Assembly (NCBI GenBank): GCA_003117195.1
Contig: BDSI01000167.1
Location: 165,305 to 229,304 of the forward strand
Source: Eudorina sp. 2006-703-Eu-15
Lineage: Eukaryota; Chlorophyta; Chlorophyceae; Chlamydomonadales; Volvocaceae
DNA length: 64,000 nt
Direction: 5' to 3'
Positions 23,404 through 35,151 of the stretch are shown piece after piece. A program made the position numbers and the translations under genes. The notes below the pieces were generated by a model. The model made no database searches. It was not told the DNA's origin and saw only the letters and a list, made by a program, of their open reading frames with translations. Every line of letters starts with the position of its first letter. Position 1 is the stretch's first letter.

Positions 23404-26400
23404 AATCGTTACATATCTGCCGGGCCGACGCTGGCCGGGGGCGCTAACCCGCCCCATACGGGAGACCGCCGAAACACTCTCCCCCGTGTGTGTGTGTGTG
23501 TGTGTGATCCCCGCCGCCGTGGGGATAGCGGGGTGCTGCCGCCCAGTGTTTGGAGGGGTGTCCCATCCACGGCCAGCAGCCACATCCCCACCCCGTCCCC
23601 CGTCCCCCAGCCCGCATCCGGGTCGCCCTGGCTGTCCACGTTGGACACCGCCACCGCCGGGTGCCCGTCGACCCCATCCACAGCGCACCCCCGCCCCACA
23701 GCCCACACCCGCCCGAACCGCGCCTGACCCAGCTCTTTGCCCACGCCCTGCCTCCCGCTCCCATCGTCTGGCCCAAGTCGCCCCAACCTTGCATCGATCC
23801 CGCTCCTGCCCCCGTGCCTTCTTCGGGCCCTCAACCCCTCGCTGCCCAGGACGCGGTCCGTGGCGACCACGGTGACCTGGCCACGCTGCTGATCCAGCGG
23901 GGCGGCAAGGTGCTGGACAAGGAGGGCAACCTGGTGGAGCTGGCGGACTCGCCGCTGGCGGGCAATGTGCGCATCTTCACCGACTACGACCCCGAGTGGG
24001 AGATCGACCCCTCCAACATCAAACTCAGCGAGAAGATCGGTGGGTGGGCGGTTGACTTGGAGGGGGTTGGGGGCTGGGGAGGCGGGAAGGGTGGGATGTG
24101 GGAGCGCGCTTGAGGGGCGCATGGACCTGAAGGCACTATCTGGAGGCCGGCTTACACCCGGAGTGGGTAGCGGCGCCCTGGCCAGGCACCGCGCACTGCA
24201 CGGACACAGTACAACACCGCGCGCTGATACGGCAAGTCAATGACCGCGCCGCTTGAGTGGGCTCTCCCCCTTGGGCCGACCGCCTGTCCCTCCGGCGATT
24301 CGACCCTGCTTGCCCCCCAGGTGAGGGCGAGTTCGGTGTGGTGTACAAGGCCAACTGGAATGGTGAGCATGGGGCGGGGGTGGGGAGCGCAGGGCGGAGA
24401 CGGGGGGTGCACGAGGGGGCGGGGAGTGCAGGGCGGGGACGGGGGAGCTTGACGACCCCTTGGTCGCAGTCGAAGGGGGTGATCCCTGGTCAGGAGAGGT
24501 CCTTTGCCGGCTTGACCCATCTACAAAATGGGGCACGAGTCCCCTGAGCCCCACCGCACGACCCGCAACGACCCCGGCACTCGGCGCCTGGTCCCCGGGC
24601 AGGCACGCTGGTGGCGGTCAAGGTGCTTAAGGAGACGGGCGCAGTGGCGCTGGGTGACTTCCGCACTGAGCTCAACGTGCTGCAGAAGGTGCACCACCCG
24701 CACACGGTAAGGGAAGGGGTGAGAGGGGAGGCGGCGAGAGGTGGAGGGCTGGATCCGGGGGCCCGGTGTGACGGCGGCAAAGTGGGAGGGAGAGGGGGGC
24801 GCGGGCCCGGGTGAGAGAAGAAGCGCACCCTGAGACTTAGCAGGTTACCTGCGACAGGCTGGGAGCGCGACGGGAGATTCAGAGATCGCATGTACCCGGA
24901 GCATGCGATCTCTGGCGCCTGCCCCCTTCCGCCGCTGGAGCCCCTGCCGCCACTCGGCCCCCCCCCAACCCTTTCAGCCCCGCCCGCACCACCACGTACC
25001 CCGCAGGTGCAGTTCCTGGGCGCGGTGACCAAGCAGACGCCCTTCATGATTGTGACCGAGTACATGGTGGGGGGCTCCCTGGCGGACCTGTTCAAGGGGC
25101 AGCGCTTCCCCTCCATGTGGAGGGCGGTGCAGCTGGCGCTGGACATGGCGCGGGGGCTGGCCTACCTGCACAACCGCAGCCCGCAGGTGGGGAAGGGCTG
25201 GGGCCGGGGGGCTAAAACGACAGACAGGGGCCGGGGGCGTAGGCGGGGGCGGGGTGCCAGGGACTGGCTGGAGGCGGGAAGGCAAAAGGGGCGCCGGGGA
25301 GGGAGGGCAGTTGTTGAGGTACGGAGCACGTTGTGTGTCGCTGTTCTGGTTCAAGGACCATCGTTGCCTTACGGCTGCCCAGAAGTCGCATTGGTATTAA
25401 GTGATGAGAAAGATATGACGAGCTGTCTTGAACCCAGTAAACCTTTCGTAGGACGAGACGCTCCAACAGATATTTCTAGCTACTGTCGCAGAATGATATC
25501 CCAAATCATTTTGAGGCGATTCCAGCAGAAATAAAGTTGAGGGTGTTGTCGGCGAATTATGAATCGAAACGAGTCATTTCTCAGCTCAGGGGAGAAGGGG
25601 AGGGGGAGTCACGCGAAGGCGCGCTTTGTGGAGGGAGCGTTTCTGGATGTGCGACCCGGGGCGTCGGGCGGGCCCCCGCCTGGGCTCGGGGGGGGGGGAC
25701 ACAGAGAGGCGGGCGGCGCCGGAGACATGCGCTGCCATCGTAGGTGGCGGACACGACGTGAGCTACCGCTGCCGAAAGCTTGGGCAGGGAAAACCTTACT
25801 GTCTGCAACGCTAGCACCCCGACAAATCAGCTGCAGCTCCCGCGGCTTATGGGTATGGCCCCCCGTGATACGGGCCCTCTGGGTCCACACATGAATCGAT
25901 CATGGTCGCCATAAGAACTGCTACCACCTGGGCATTGTCACGGTCTGGGCATATGCCCAAGTTGGGGTAGGCCCGCTGGGGTCGTGTCGGGCCTGCACCG
26001 CGGGTTGGCTGGAGGGGCCCCGACGTTACCCCCCTCCGCTCCGCTACGGGTGTGTCCCGGGCGTTTTCTTTTTACACCCTCCCCCCCCCCGTCGCTCTGG
26101 CAGCAGCAGCGCAGTTGAAAATGTCTACCATTTTCCTATATCCCCCCCCCCCGTCGCTCTGATCCTTGCCTACATCCGCCCCGCTGGGTCCTCTCCCCCT
26201 CCTCCCGACCCGTGGGTCAGGCCGTCATCCACCGCGACCTGAAGCCGGCCAACCTCATGATCGGTGGGCCCAAGGTCTTCTCGGCCTACCACCGGGCCTT
26301 ATGCCTCGAGGAGATGGGGGTGAGTGAGACACGGCAATGAGTGAGTGCACCCCTCGTGCAGTGCAGTGCAGTGTCCGGCCCCTGGCGCCCTGCTCCAGCT

Positions 26401-28540
26401 TAGCGCCCCCCACCTCTACAGTCTCCCTCCATATGGGTCGGAGGGTCTGCTTATAAAACACACACCCCGGAGGATCGTTGTGCGTGGCGTGCCGATGCTG
26501 ATGCGGATGTCGGTGCTGGCGTCGGCCTGGGGGCTCGCCCCGTCCGTCGCAACGTCCGCCTCCTCCCATGTCCTCCCGACCGGGCGACTCCCTCGCCCCC
26601 CGCGGCAAACCACCCTTCCTCACCTCCACCCGCGCATCCTGCCACGCCCCGCACCCCCACCCGCACCTCCACCCCTCGCCGCTCGGGATCAGATGTTGTC
26701 TGTGTCGGGGTCCGGGTCAGGATCTCGTCCCCGCCCACCCACCCGATGTACGGCGGTAAACTCCCCCCCCCAGGTGCTCAAGATTGCGGACTTCGGTCTG
26801 TCCAAGTCCCTGAAGCTGACCAAGCCCAAGCGGCACCGCGGCTCGCTGGACATGACCCCGGACAACTCGGTGCTCAACGGCCGCGCCGCCGGGGCCGCCA
26901 ACAACAGCACCTCGGGGACGCCCAAGGGCTCGGTGCACGAGGGCGGGGACAAGGGGGCTACTACCAGCTACAAGCTCACGGGTGCGGTGGGGGTGGATGG
27001 GAAGGGGTGGGGTGGGGTGGGGTGGGGTGGAAGAATTGTGGATGGTTGAATGAATGAATGAAAAGAGTGGATCAATGAACGAACACGGGTGAAGAGGGGG
27101 GCTGAAGGGAGATTAAAGAGACGCGGAAACGGACGCGCAGCGCGTGGTGGTAATGATGGTAATGGTGGTGGCAATCTGGGCATTGGTACCGGGGCTGGGC
27201 ATTGGTATCCCCAATCGGGCGCTGCTGGCCGCTTTGGCCGCGCCGTCCATCCCGACGGCTGAACACGTGCGGTATGTATGTGTGTGTGCGTGGCTGTCGT
27301 TCGTATGTTTGTTTGAGGAGGGCGGGACAACGTGTGCGTGTGCGTTGTGTGCATGCTGCATGCGTGAGTGTGTCTGAGGAGAACGTCCCCGCTTGTGTAA
27401 TTAGCAGAGCAACCCGCCCGTGTGGCTTGGTGTGTGTGTGTGTGTGCACGCAGGTGAGACCGGGTCGTACCGCTACATGGCGCCGGAGGTGAGGGGGGGG
27501 GCCCGAGGGAGGGCGCCCGGGGAGTGACGTCAGGGGCCCCGGGGCCCGGGGAAAAGGGCTGGTAGGAACGCATACCATGTATTGCGCGGGACACTGAAAG
27601 CGGGGGTTGGAGCAGAAAGGAGGTGCGTTGAGTACCCGGGCCGCACCTGGTCTCCCCCCCGGCAAGTTACCAACCTTCACACATGTGTTGGTGCTGCTGC
27701 GCCGCAGGTCTTCCGGCACGAGCCGTACAACAACAAGGTTGACGTGTACAGCTTCGCCATGATCTGCTTCCAGCTGTTCGAGGGGCTGCCGCCCTACTGG
27801 AACATGGACCCCATAGAGGCGGCCCGGGCGGCGGCCCTCAAGGGGCTGCGGCCACAATGGGGGCCCACCAATCGGCGGGACCAGGTGGGCGGGAGGGTGG
27901 GACGCCAGGGAGGGGCCGGGGGTGGGGAGGGCCGGGGACGGGAGGGCCGAGCTGGGGAGGGCCGGGCCTCGCCGGTCCCCGTGGGGGCGAGGTTGCGGAT
28001 GTGGAGCACCGGCGGGGGTCGTGGGTGGGTCATGGAAGACGCAGTTGGGGAGTGCAGGCGATAGGTGAAGGCATTGGAGAGTGCAGGCGTGTGGGACGCC
28101 GCAGAAACCCCTAAACGCCGCCCGCAGTCTTACTCCCACCACAACTAATCAAACCCGGCGCCTGCCTACGAGCTGCACACTTGGCACCCCACAAGGCCGG
28201 CTGGCAGTCATTCCAGTCCTTAACAGCCCTTTTGACGTCCCTCCTCAACGTCCCTGCACATCCTCACCACCCCCCCTCCCCCCCGCTCCGGAACCCGCAG
28301 GTGGTTCCCCCCCGGCTGAAGCGGCTGGTGGAGACGTGCTGGGCGGCCGACTACGAGGCGCGCCCCGAGTTCGTGGAGGTGATTGAGATGCTGGAGGAGG
28401 CCTCCAAGGAGCTTAAGCCGGACCTCATGGAGAACCGCCGGCCCGCCAGCGGCTCCAAGCGGGACGGCCAGCTGGGGGCCGGCGCGGCGCAGTCAGCCCC
28501 GGCCCAGCAGTCGGGGGGGGGCTGCTGCAGCCTCATGTGA
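22107..28540 (+). CDS. Ankyrin-repeat protein kinase, integrin-linked/Raf-like (ILK/VIK type), with a C-terminal CaaX box
   Basis: Exons: 22107-22166, 22250-22330, 22445-22488, 22591-22693, 23850-24039, 24321-24362, 24603-24706, 25007-25186, 26221-26319, 26774-26981, 27454-27488, 27708-27884, 28301-28540; phases agree and give 520 aa. Residues 21-110 hold ankyrin repeats (FFASVGDL, RRTPLHLAAAEGAF, DAVRGDHGDLATLLI). Kinase motifs: glycine loop GEGEFGVV (160-167), VAVK with Lys180, Glu196 of helix C, HRDLKPAN (272-279), DFG (307-309), GETGSYRYMAPE (ending 382), and CWAADYEARPEF near the end. The intact catalytic residues predict an active Ser/Thr or Tyr kinase. The combination of N-terminal ankyrins with a TKL kinase is the plant ILK/Raf group C layout, thought to act in signalling. 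The last residues, CCSLM, form a CaaX box with an extra Cys, predicting membrane attachment. The first exon is the least certain part. Confidence 0.85.
23297..23690. repeat. Dispersed repeat, copy 1, inside a kinase intron
   Basis: This segment inside the 1.16-kb kinase intron shares about 190 bp at roughly 95 percent identity with 33110-33293 (from GATCCCCGCCGCCGTGGGGA to CCCCATCCACAGCGCA), plus a further match upstream (AGGTCGGCCACA...CCTCCAGGT). This copy is lengthened by CT and GT microsatellites (23341-23402, 23487-23504). Both copies are in the same orientation. Confidence 0.75.
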
Positions 28541-31500
28541 GGCCCGGCGGGGGAAAGACCGGGGAGGGTCGAGGTCCCGGTCCCGGTCCCTCGCTGGGCG
28601 GCGCCGCGCGGCAGGTGGTGCACGCCTGGCTGCCGTGAGGGGGGGAGACAGAGAGGGGGCGGGCGGGCGGGAGGGAGCCTGTGAGGGCGGCCTCGTGTCG
28701 TGTCAGTCAACAAGAGCTGGGGTTGCCCCCTCCCTCTCTATCTGTCTGTGTCTCGGGCTGGCTGTGAGGCGAGCAGGCTCCGTGCGGCGTAAGAGGCACA
28801 TGGGGCGGGCGGGTGGGTTCGCCCTGAGATGGGGCGGGCGGGCGGGTGGTATTATGCAAATGGGGAACTGGGCCGCGAGAAAGGGAGGAATGGGGTGCGT
28901 GTGTCTTCCCTCTGGATTATGCCATATGAGCGGTGAGATTCTAGCATTGGAGGGAGTGTTTTAAACGACCAAGAGAGTGCGTACGTCTGCATATGGCACG
29001 CATGTGGAGGGAGGGGAGCGGGGTGACGTGGGGACACGCCCATGACCCGGACCCCAGCGACCCTGGGGTGGCGGCGGCGGGCGACGGCGGCGGCGGATCA
29101 GCGTGCCTGTATGGCAGCGGCCAGCTGCTCTGGTTGGGGGGCTTCGTGCGCGCATGCGGGACTCCCTGGCCCTGATGCCCTGATTAGGTGGTCAAGTCCG
29201 GGGCTGGGTCGGGACAGGCCGGGAGGGGAGATCGTGCACAGGGTGCCTGTGGGCTCGGAGGAGGACGAGCGCGGTCGCGTGTGGTGCGCGTGCTGCGCGG
29301 CTCGAGCGCGACACGGTGGAGGAGAAGTGGAGGAGGACGACGACGATGAAGAAGAAGATCCCGGTACGACCGCCCAAGCACCCTTGCCCCACCAAGGAGG
29401 AGACTGCTTGCCTCGTGTGTATTTGTGGGTGCACATGTGCGTGTGTCTGTCTGTCTGTCTATGTGTGAGATGCATATCTGACCGGACCTGACGCTGGCCA
29501 AGGGCTGCCAACCTAGCCCTAACGTGCGCGTTTGAAGTTTTCACCGCCGCAGCATCCTCACGCCGTTTGGGTGAGGTGGTGGTCCCCAGGAGGTGCTTCC
29601 CGGGGGTGGTGTGGGTGAAGAGGTTTGTCGTGCGGGGGCGCCGAAAAGGATGCCGCGACCGCATTCATTGGTATGCGTGTGTGTGCATGAAAACTGAGCC
29701 TCGAAGGTGTGTTTACGCCTGCCCGCGTATGTGTGTGTGTGTGTGTTGGTTGGGGGGGAGGAGGAGAAGGGCTATTTATGCATGGTTTGTGTGTGGGTTG
29801 GGGAAGGGCAATATATGTCTGATGGGCGGGTGAGGGACCATGCCCGGGACACTCTTTGATCCTCTTTTATTCGGCGGGCGCGTGGGCGCTGGGCCGCCAG
29901 ACAGCGGGTGTGTAGCTGACCCCGATGGCCGTTGTATGCGCCCGGCCGCGGGCCTCCGTTATGGCCATTCCTGCTGATCGTCTCGGCATTTGCTGTTGCT
30001 GGACCGCCACTTCACTTCACTGCCCATGGAGGCAGTAGTGGCTCGCATCCTGCTGGGGTGGAGTCAGTGCACTGTGTCGTACGCTGTTGGGCGGTTTACG
30101 GGGGGCTTGTCGAGGGGCCGGTGGGATGCCGGGGTGGCTGCCTATCCTGGGCCCTGGACCGCGTGAGCACCAATCTTGGACTACTGACCCTTGCCACCTG
30201 TGCAGCTACTGGTGTCTCCCTCCTCCTAGTCGAAAGGACGGGGCGGGCGGGGGGGGGGGCGGGGGTCTCTCCTTGGTGGACATAAGGAGCGGGCCTGGCA
30301 GAGCTGCGCGAGGGAGGCGCTCGGAACTGCGTGTCGGGGACGTGCTTTCGGTGCCCAGGGGGAGGAGGGAGGAGCTGCCGGCAGACCGGGCAGTGTGATG
30401 CGAGTTGTCGGGAGGGCCACCGCCCGCGTGTCTGTAGCCGTGGACGGCCCCTGCTCCGCCCAACTTGCCTCTCCCGGGTGTGCTTCGGGGAGGGGACAGG
30501 AGGGGGAAGCGGGCAAGAGAGGGAGCGTGTCACTGTCGGGCCGCGGCCCCGATTGCACACCCTGTAGCGAGGCGGGCCCGGGCCGTCGCAGCACGGAACC
30601 GGCTGGAGGCGGGATTGCGTGGGGGCCCGTCACGCCGCGGCCGTGGTCCCTAGCTCCTTCCGCGGGCAGGCCTCCCTGTTCCCTGATGAATGGTCCGTTG
30701 TGCGGTGTATGACTGCCGCTGTGCGCCCGTGGTGAGAATGCCTGTCGTGGTTTCCTCTGGCACCGTACATGTGCCGTACAGGCAGGCTGCATGCGAAGCG
30801 CCACACTGTTGCGCGTCACGTGGGTCCCTGAGCTCTCCTTCAGGGAGGTCTGGGAGACGGTGGAATGAGGGACGCGAGGGCTCCGAGGAGCTCCCGTTTT
30901 GATCGGCTTATTAGGGCACCCCGTCTTCAGCGCCTTGAGTTGTTGTTGCGCAGTTGGGCGGTTGGGTTGGTTGGCAGTTGACGCGACGGACGACGAGGCA
31001 TCGGGAGTGGGTCCAAATCTCGCGCGCCGCACCCCCTGGTGGGGAGTCATTGGCAAATGCGCCGCGTGTGTGAGTGCTGGGCGGTGCTGCTCAGCTGCTT
31101 CATTTGTTTGTTACGGATCTACCCCTGAGGGCGCTGCGGCACGACGCGGCAGAGACGCGGCAGAGGTGCAGCGGGGCTGAGACGTCTACCCGGTGGACAA
31201 ATGTGCCTTTGTGTCATCGCACCTGAATTGGACCGATCGCGCCTTGCAGCACCAGCACCGCAACGTTTTTCACTCCACCGTGTCGGGGCCGTTTCACGAG
31301 AGCGGCGTTCTGTCGAGTGCTCCAGCGGGCTGTGCTGCCGCTCACACACGCCGCGGCTGTTTCCGCTTTCATTTCTTTTAATCTAATCGTGGGGTTTCGC
31401 CTGATTGCGGTTTTCAGCTTAACCCGCGCGGTATGTCTCTGTGGTCAGGCCCGGGTCATCGCCCTCTGGGTTAAGAGCGTCGGCCTGAAGATGACCACGT

Positions 31501-33049
31501 TGCGGGTTGTGGAAGGGGGGCGAGGAGGAGGGGGCGGGAATGTCATTATTAGTGACGTACACCGGCGCGTCACGTTGGGACCATCCGACTCGTGCTCATC
31601 CTGCCGTACTGAATACGGCCCTCTGCACATCCGGCACTGGCTCTTGGACAGCAGCAAGCGGCGGCCGGCGTTTCTTTGGTACGCTTGTACATGTATGCGA
31701 ACACTGACAATCTTCCTGAAACCGTGACGGCGTTCATGCTTTGGCGGCACCTTCCCCCTCCTTCCCAGGGAGGAACATTGAGACACAAGTAGTGTTCCCT
31801 GGGCGGCACGGAATTGCGGCGGACTGGGATCGTATTTGCAAACGGTACGGCGCCTACGGCGGAGAGCGGTCTGGGGTTGCACTGACTGGTTGGATCAGTG
31901 GTGTGTATGAGAAGTAGGGGGGCGGTTTGCGCTTTGCGGGCAAGGCAGGCATCTGCGCCGCGTGCTGCAGTGTCGGCCGTTTTATCCGTGGTGACAGTTG
32001 TTGGGGGATTAGGTAATTGGAACGGGGTTCCCAGGTGCTCGTGGCTGTGGGCTTAGCTTCGGAAATTTCGACGAATTCGCCTTCCTTACATGTGTTCGGC
32101 TTCTGTTGGGAGGCGCCTGGGTCGGTTCGGCGGCATCGGTTGGCAATCGGTCGGCAAGCGAGAGGGTCTGCCCGGGGCCCTGATTTCCGTGCCTGACCTT
32201 TCAAGGAACAGCAAGGCATGCATTTTGTCCGTCTGGAATGAATGATGTTACAGAGGGGCCGTCTTAGTGACCTGGCCGTGGGGTTTCGGAGCGATCTTTC
32301 GCTCCACGACACCGAGATGAGACGCTAGGCGATCCCACATCAGCGCACGGCGCCGGAGGCGAATGTGGGGAGTGCCAGAGGTGCAACCACATGACGTATC
32401 CGCATGCCGTACAAGGGTGCGGTACATGTAGTGGGACATTGACTATGGGATAGGGCTGTGCCCAGCCGACTAGGCGGATTTCAAAGCGACAGGGGGTTTG
32501 ACTCTTTGCCATGCCTGCGTGGGATGATGTCCGATTCGGACCCCATTCAGGGCGCTCTGCCGGGTTGGGCATCCGTAACCTTCCTGGCGAGTTTTCTTGA
32601 CTTTTAACCACCTGTTTTATTGTAACTGCTCGTGGCCGTTTGCGACCCAGTGCGGCTTGCCTTTGATCGGCATGGCGACTGCCTGCCTGCGTGTGTAACC
32701 GGTTTGCTCCATTATGGCTCCATTGATGATGTCACCAACACCACTACACCACACCACCAGCAAAGGCCAGATGAAGATTTTATCGTCGGGTACGCCGCAC
32801 AGCTAGGGTGCGGTCGTCAGTCATAGGCTGGTGTGCTGGTCGGAGGGGGAGTGTGTGGGCTGATACCTCGACCGCTACGGAAGCTCATTTGCCGGCAGCG
32901 CGTGGGTGTATCGAGAGGTGGCACATCACCCGGATTGCCTCGCCGTTACGGCTTGTGTGTACACACGTCCATCATGTTACACGTGTATGTGTGGCGTCGT
33001 GTGTGTGTGGCGTCGTGTCTCCGCACCGTGCAAACATACACAGGGTGGC
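28541..33049. other. Kinase 3' flank and gene-poor stretch
   Basis: About 4.5 kb with short overlapping ORFs, GT and CT microsatellites and acidic or basic simple-sequence frames (for example 29.30-29.36 kb). No exon chain with domain content was found. No TGTAA motif was seen within the first 4 kb after the kinase stop codon, so its 3' end is not located. A dispersed hairpin repeat lies at 31704-31850. Confidence 0.4.
31704..31850 (+). repeat. Dispersed repeat with a conserved hairpin, copy 1
   Basis: About 145 bp that recur at 34524-34682. The core reads CCCAGGGAGGAACA, 15-nt loop (TTGAGACACAAG...), TGTTCCCTGGG, an inverted repeat of 11 pairs with a 3-nt bulge. The hairpin is kept in both copies although flanking bases differ. 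Confidence 0.75.
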
Positions 33050-33757
33050 TTACCAGGTCGGCCACACACCGTTTACCCTCCAGGTGGTGCAGCTGTCTCT
33101 CTCTTTGTGCGATCCCCGCCGCCGTGGGGATAACGGGGTGCTGCCGCCCAGTGTTTGGAAGGGTGTCCCATCCACGGCCAGCAGCCACACCCCCACCCCG
33201 CCGCCCATCCCCCAGCCCGCATCCGGGGCGCCCTGGCTGTCCACGTTGGACTCCGCCACCGCCGGGTGCCCGTCGACCCCATCCACAGCGCAAGCCACAA
33301 GCATCTGGCCGCCCGCTGGCTTGCACAAGAACCACAGTGTGTCAGAGGGCCCGACACTGAACCCATTGAGTTTGATGCGAATCAGTGATGACACCAACAC
33401 GCCTGTGAGGGCCTGCATCGTTTTCGAATGGTGACATAGCAGCTGGCAGCTCCCACAGCAGGCGCAGACAGGTACCCCCAGACGGCATGACCACCACGCA
33501 GGCAGAAGCCTAGGTACAAGGCAAGTTTCCGAACAAAGCAGAGCGCGGCCTCCGGCTGGGGTTTAGCCGCACGGGAGGCGCGCGTCACCCCTGAGCTGAG
33601 AGACCACGAGGTGGAAGCCAGCCGCCGGGTAGGAGGCCGAAGGCGATATCATCGGAAGGCGAAACCCCATGTAGGGGGCACGGTGGTCGTCAGGGCCCCG
33701 GAAGTCGCCCAAGCTCAGCCGCCCGCAGTGACCCTGCGACGAAGTCAGCCACATGAA
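33050..33757 (-). pseudogene. Minus-strand gene remnant or frameshifted gene, part 1
   Basis: An exon-like segment starts at 33757 after TTTCCAG (FMWLTSSQGHCGRLSLG...) and ends at 33589 before GTGACG. In the matching phase it continues after CTAG with GFCLRGGHAVWGYLSAP, then the coding-looking frame changes near 33440 to VLVSSLIRIKLNGFSVG, DTLWFLCKPAGGQML and AVDGVDGHPAV, ending at the stop at 33050. The gap is too short (about 30 bp) for an intron, so a frameshift or a sequencing indel is likely. The last 190 bp are the dispersed repeat also found in the kinase intron. No domain was recognised. This could be the 3' part of the gene at 35.1-36.7 kb. Confidence 0.35.
33056..33293. repeat. Dispersed repeat, copy 2
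   Basis: Same-orientation partner of the repeat at 23297-23690, lacking most of the microsatellite expansion. Its minus strand is open and protein-like (AVDGVDGHPAV, VWLLAVDGTPFQTLGGS). The roughly nine base differences between copies change several residues, which argues against selection on the peptide in at least one copy. Confidence 0.75.
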
Positions 33758-34523
33758 CTGGAAACAGAGCAGGTCAGGGTGGCTCCCGTGGGCGGTTCCA
33801 CAGCCGGCGCGGCAGACCCCCCGGGCGCAGCAAAGTTGGGGGGCATTGATTGCCGCGGGCATTGACACACCTGCTGGAAGGCGGCCAGCAGATCCGGGTG
33901 GGTTCATCGGCGGCTGCGGGAAGCGGACCACGACCTGTGGTGGGGCACAGGGGGCCAGTGCGGATAGCCCCTTTAAACTCTCCTCTGACGTGACGCGAGT
34001 CATTCCTCCGTGTTACCGTGTAGGCAATCAAGCAGGAAATCGTTTCCTTACCCAACCCAGCGCTGAACATGACCCCGTAGAAACGCGCGCTCTGATTCGT
34101 GATTGGCGCACTTGGAAGATGGCGAGGCGAGTGACTTGGATCTGAGGTACGCAAGACTCATTTGTAGCCCATCCCGGTGAAGCGAGGGGCAACCGGACAA
34201 TACGCACGCCAGCCGTGCGTGAAGAGGAGGATTCCGGTAGCGCTCGGAACGCCAAGAAAGGCGTCGCCCAAACTACGTTAGTAAGCGTACGGTAGGTGAG
34301 GTTTCACTCAACAAGCAGCAAGGGTAACCGGGACAACGGTCTTCAGTTGGGCTCGTCCACCGAGCCGTACGACTACTGGTCATGAACTGTGCTTATAAGT
34401 GCACCATGCATGTTTCCTTAACCGGCAGTTCTGACTGCCACCAGCAGTTTGGACTTTGTGACTTCGGTCACAACAAACAACATCAGCGGAGGATGGAGCC
34501 GCTGGCCAACAGCTGTACAACTC

Positions 34524-34682
34524 TGACAGTCTTCCTGAAACCGTGACGGCGGCGTTCATGCTTTGGCTGCACCTTCCCCCTCCACCCAGGGAGGAACATT
34601 GAGACACAAGTATTGTTCCCTGGGCGGCACGGAATCGTGGCGGACTTGGATCGTATTTGCAAGCGACTTACAAGCGGTACGT
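34524..34682 (+). repeat. Dispersed repeat with a conserved hairpin, copy 2
   Basis: Direct-orientation partner of 31704-31850, with a few substitutions and short indels (for example GGCGGCG against GGCG). The CCCAGGGA...TCCCTGGG stem is intact. No flanking target-site duplication was identified. Confidence 0.75.
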
Positions 34683-34869
34683 TGCCTACATTCGGCATGC
34701 TTCGTGGACCACCAGTGCCACCTGCCTCCCCGACCCGCATGACGGCCCCCGACTCCCATTGTGTGTTTAGAGAAGAGACCCGCCCGACCCTGTGCATGTA
34801 CGTAGCTACGTACGCACCGTAATCGATAGGCTTCCTTGGTTCCGTTAGGAGGTGATCCAATGCCACCGG

Positions 34870-34981
34870 CCGCCGCTGCTGCAGCAGCAGCAGCAGCAGT
34901 TAAAGCAGCACAGGCCAGCACCACCACCACCACCACCACCACCGCCGCCACCACCACCACCGCCGCCGCCGCCGCCGCCGT
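34870..34981. repeat. Compound trinucleotide repeat (GCA, CAC and CCG runs)
   Basis: Runs of GCA, CAC/CCA and CCG/GCC follow one another and give poly-Ala, poly-Val, poly-Thr or poly-Pro in different frames. There is no evidence that any frame is coding. Confidence 0.8.
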
Positions 34982-35151
34982 TGTCACTTCGGGTGGGTGC
35001 TTCACCACCTACAGATCCGTCACCAGCGCCGACACATCGCGTCTCAAGTTGATTCTGTCGAATCTATCATACCGTGGCACAGACACCGATCGATGATGAG
35101 CCCGTGGTGAGGGGTTCCGTTGCACCAATCATCATTCATTCATTGATGACG

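Noticed and set aside
29042..29491. 149-codon plus-strand ORF with an acidic run downstream of the kinase gene
   Set aside because: Acidic and Cys/Val-rich stretches come from GAC/GAA triplets and GT microsatellites. It overlaps several other open frames and probably lies in the kinase 3' region.
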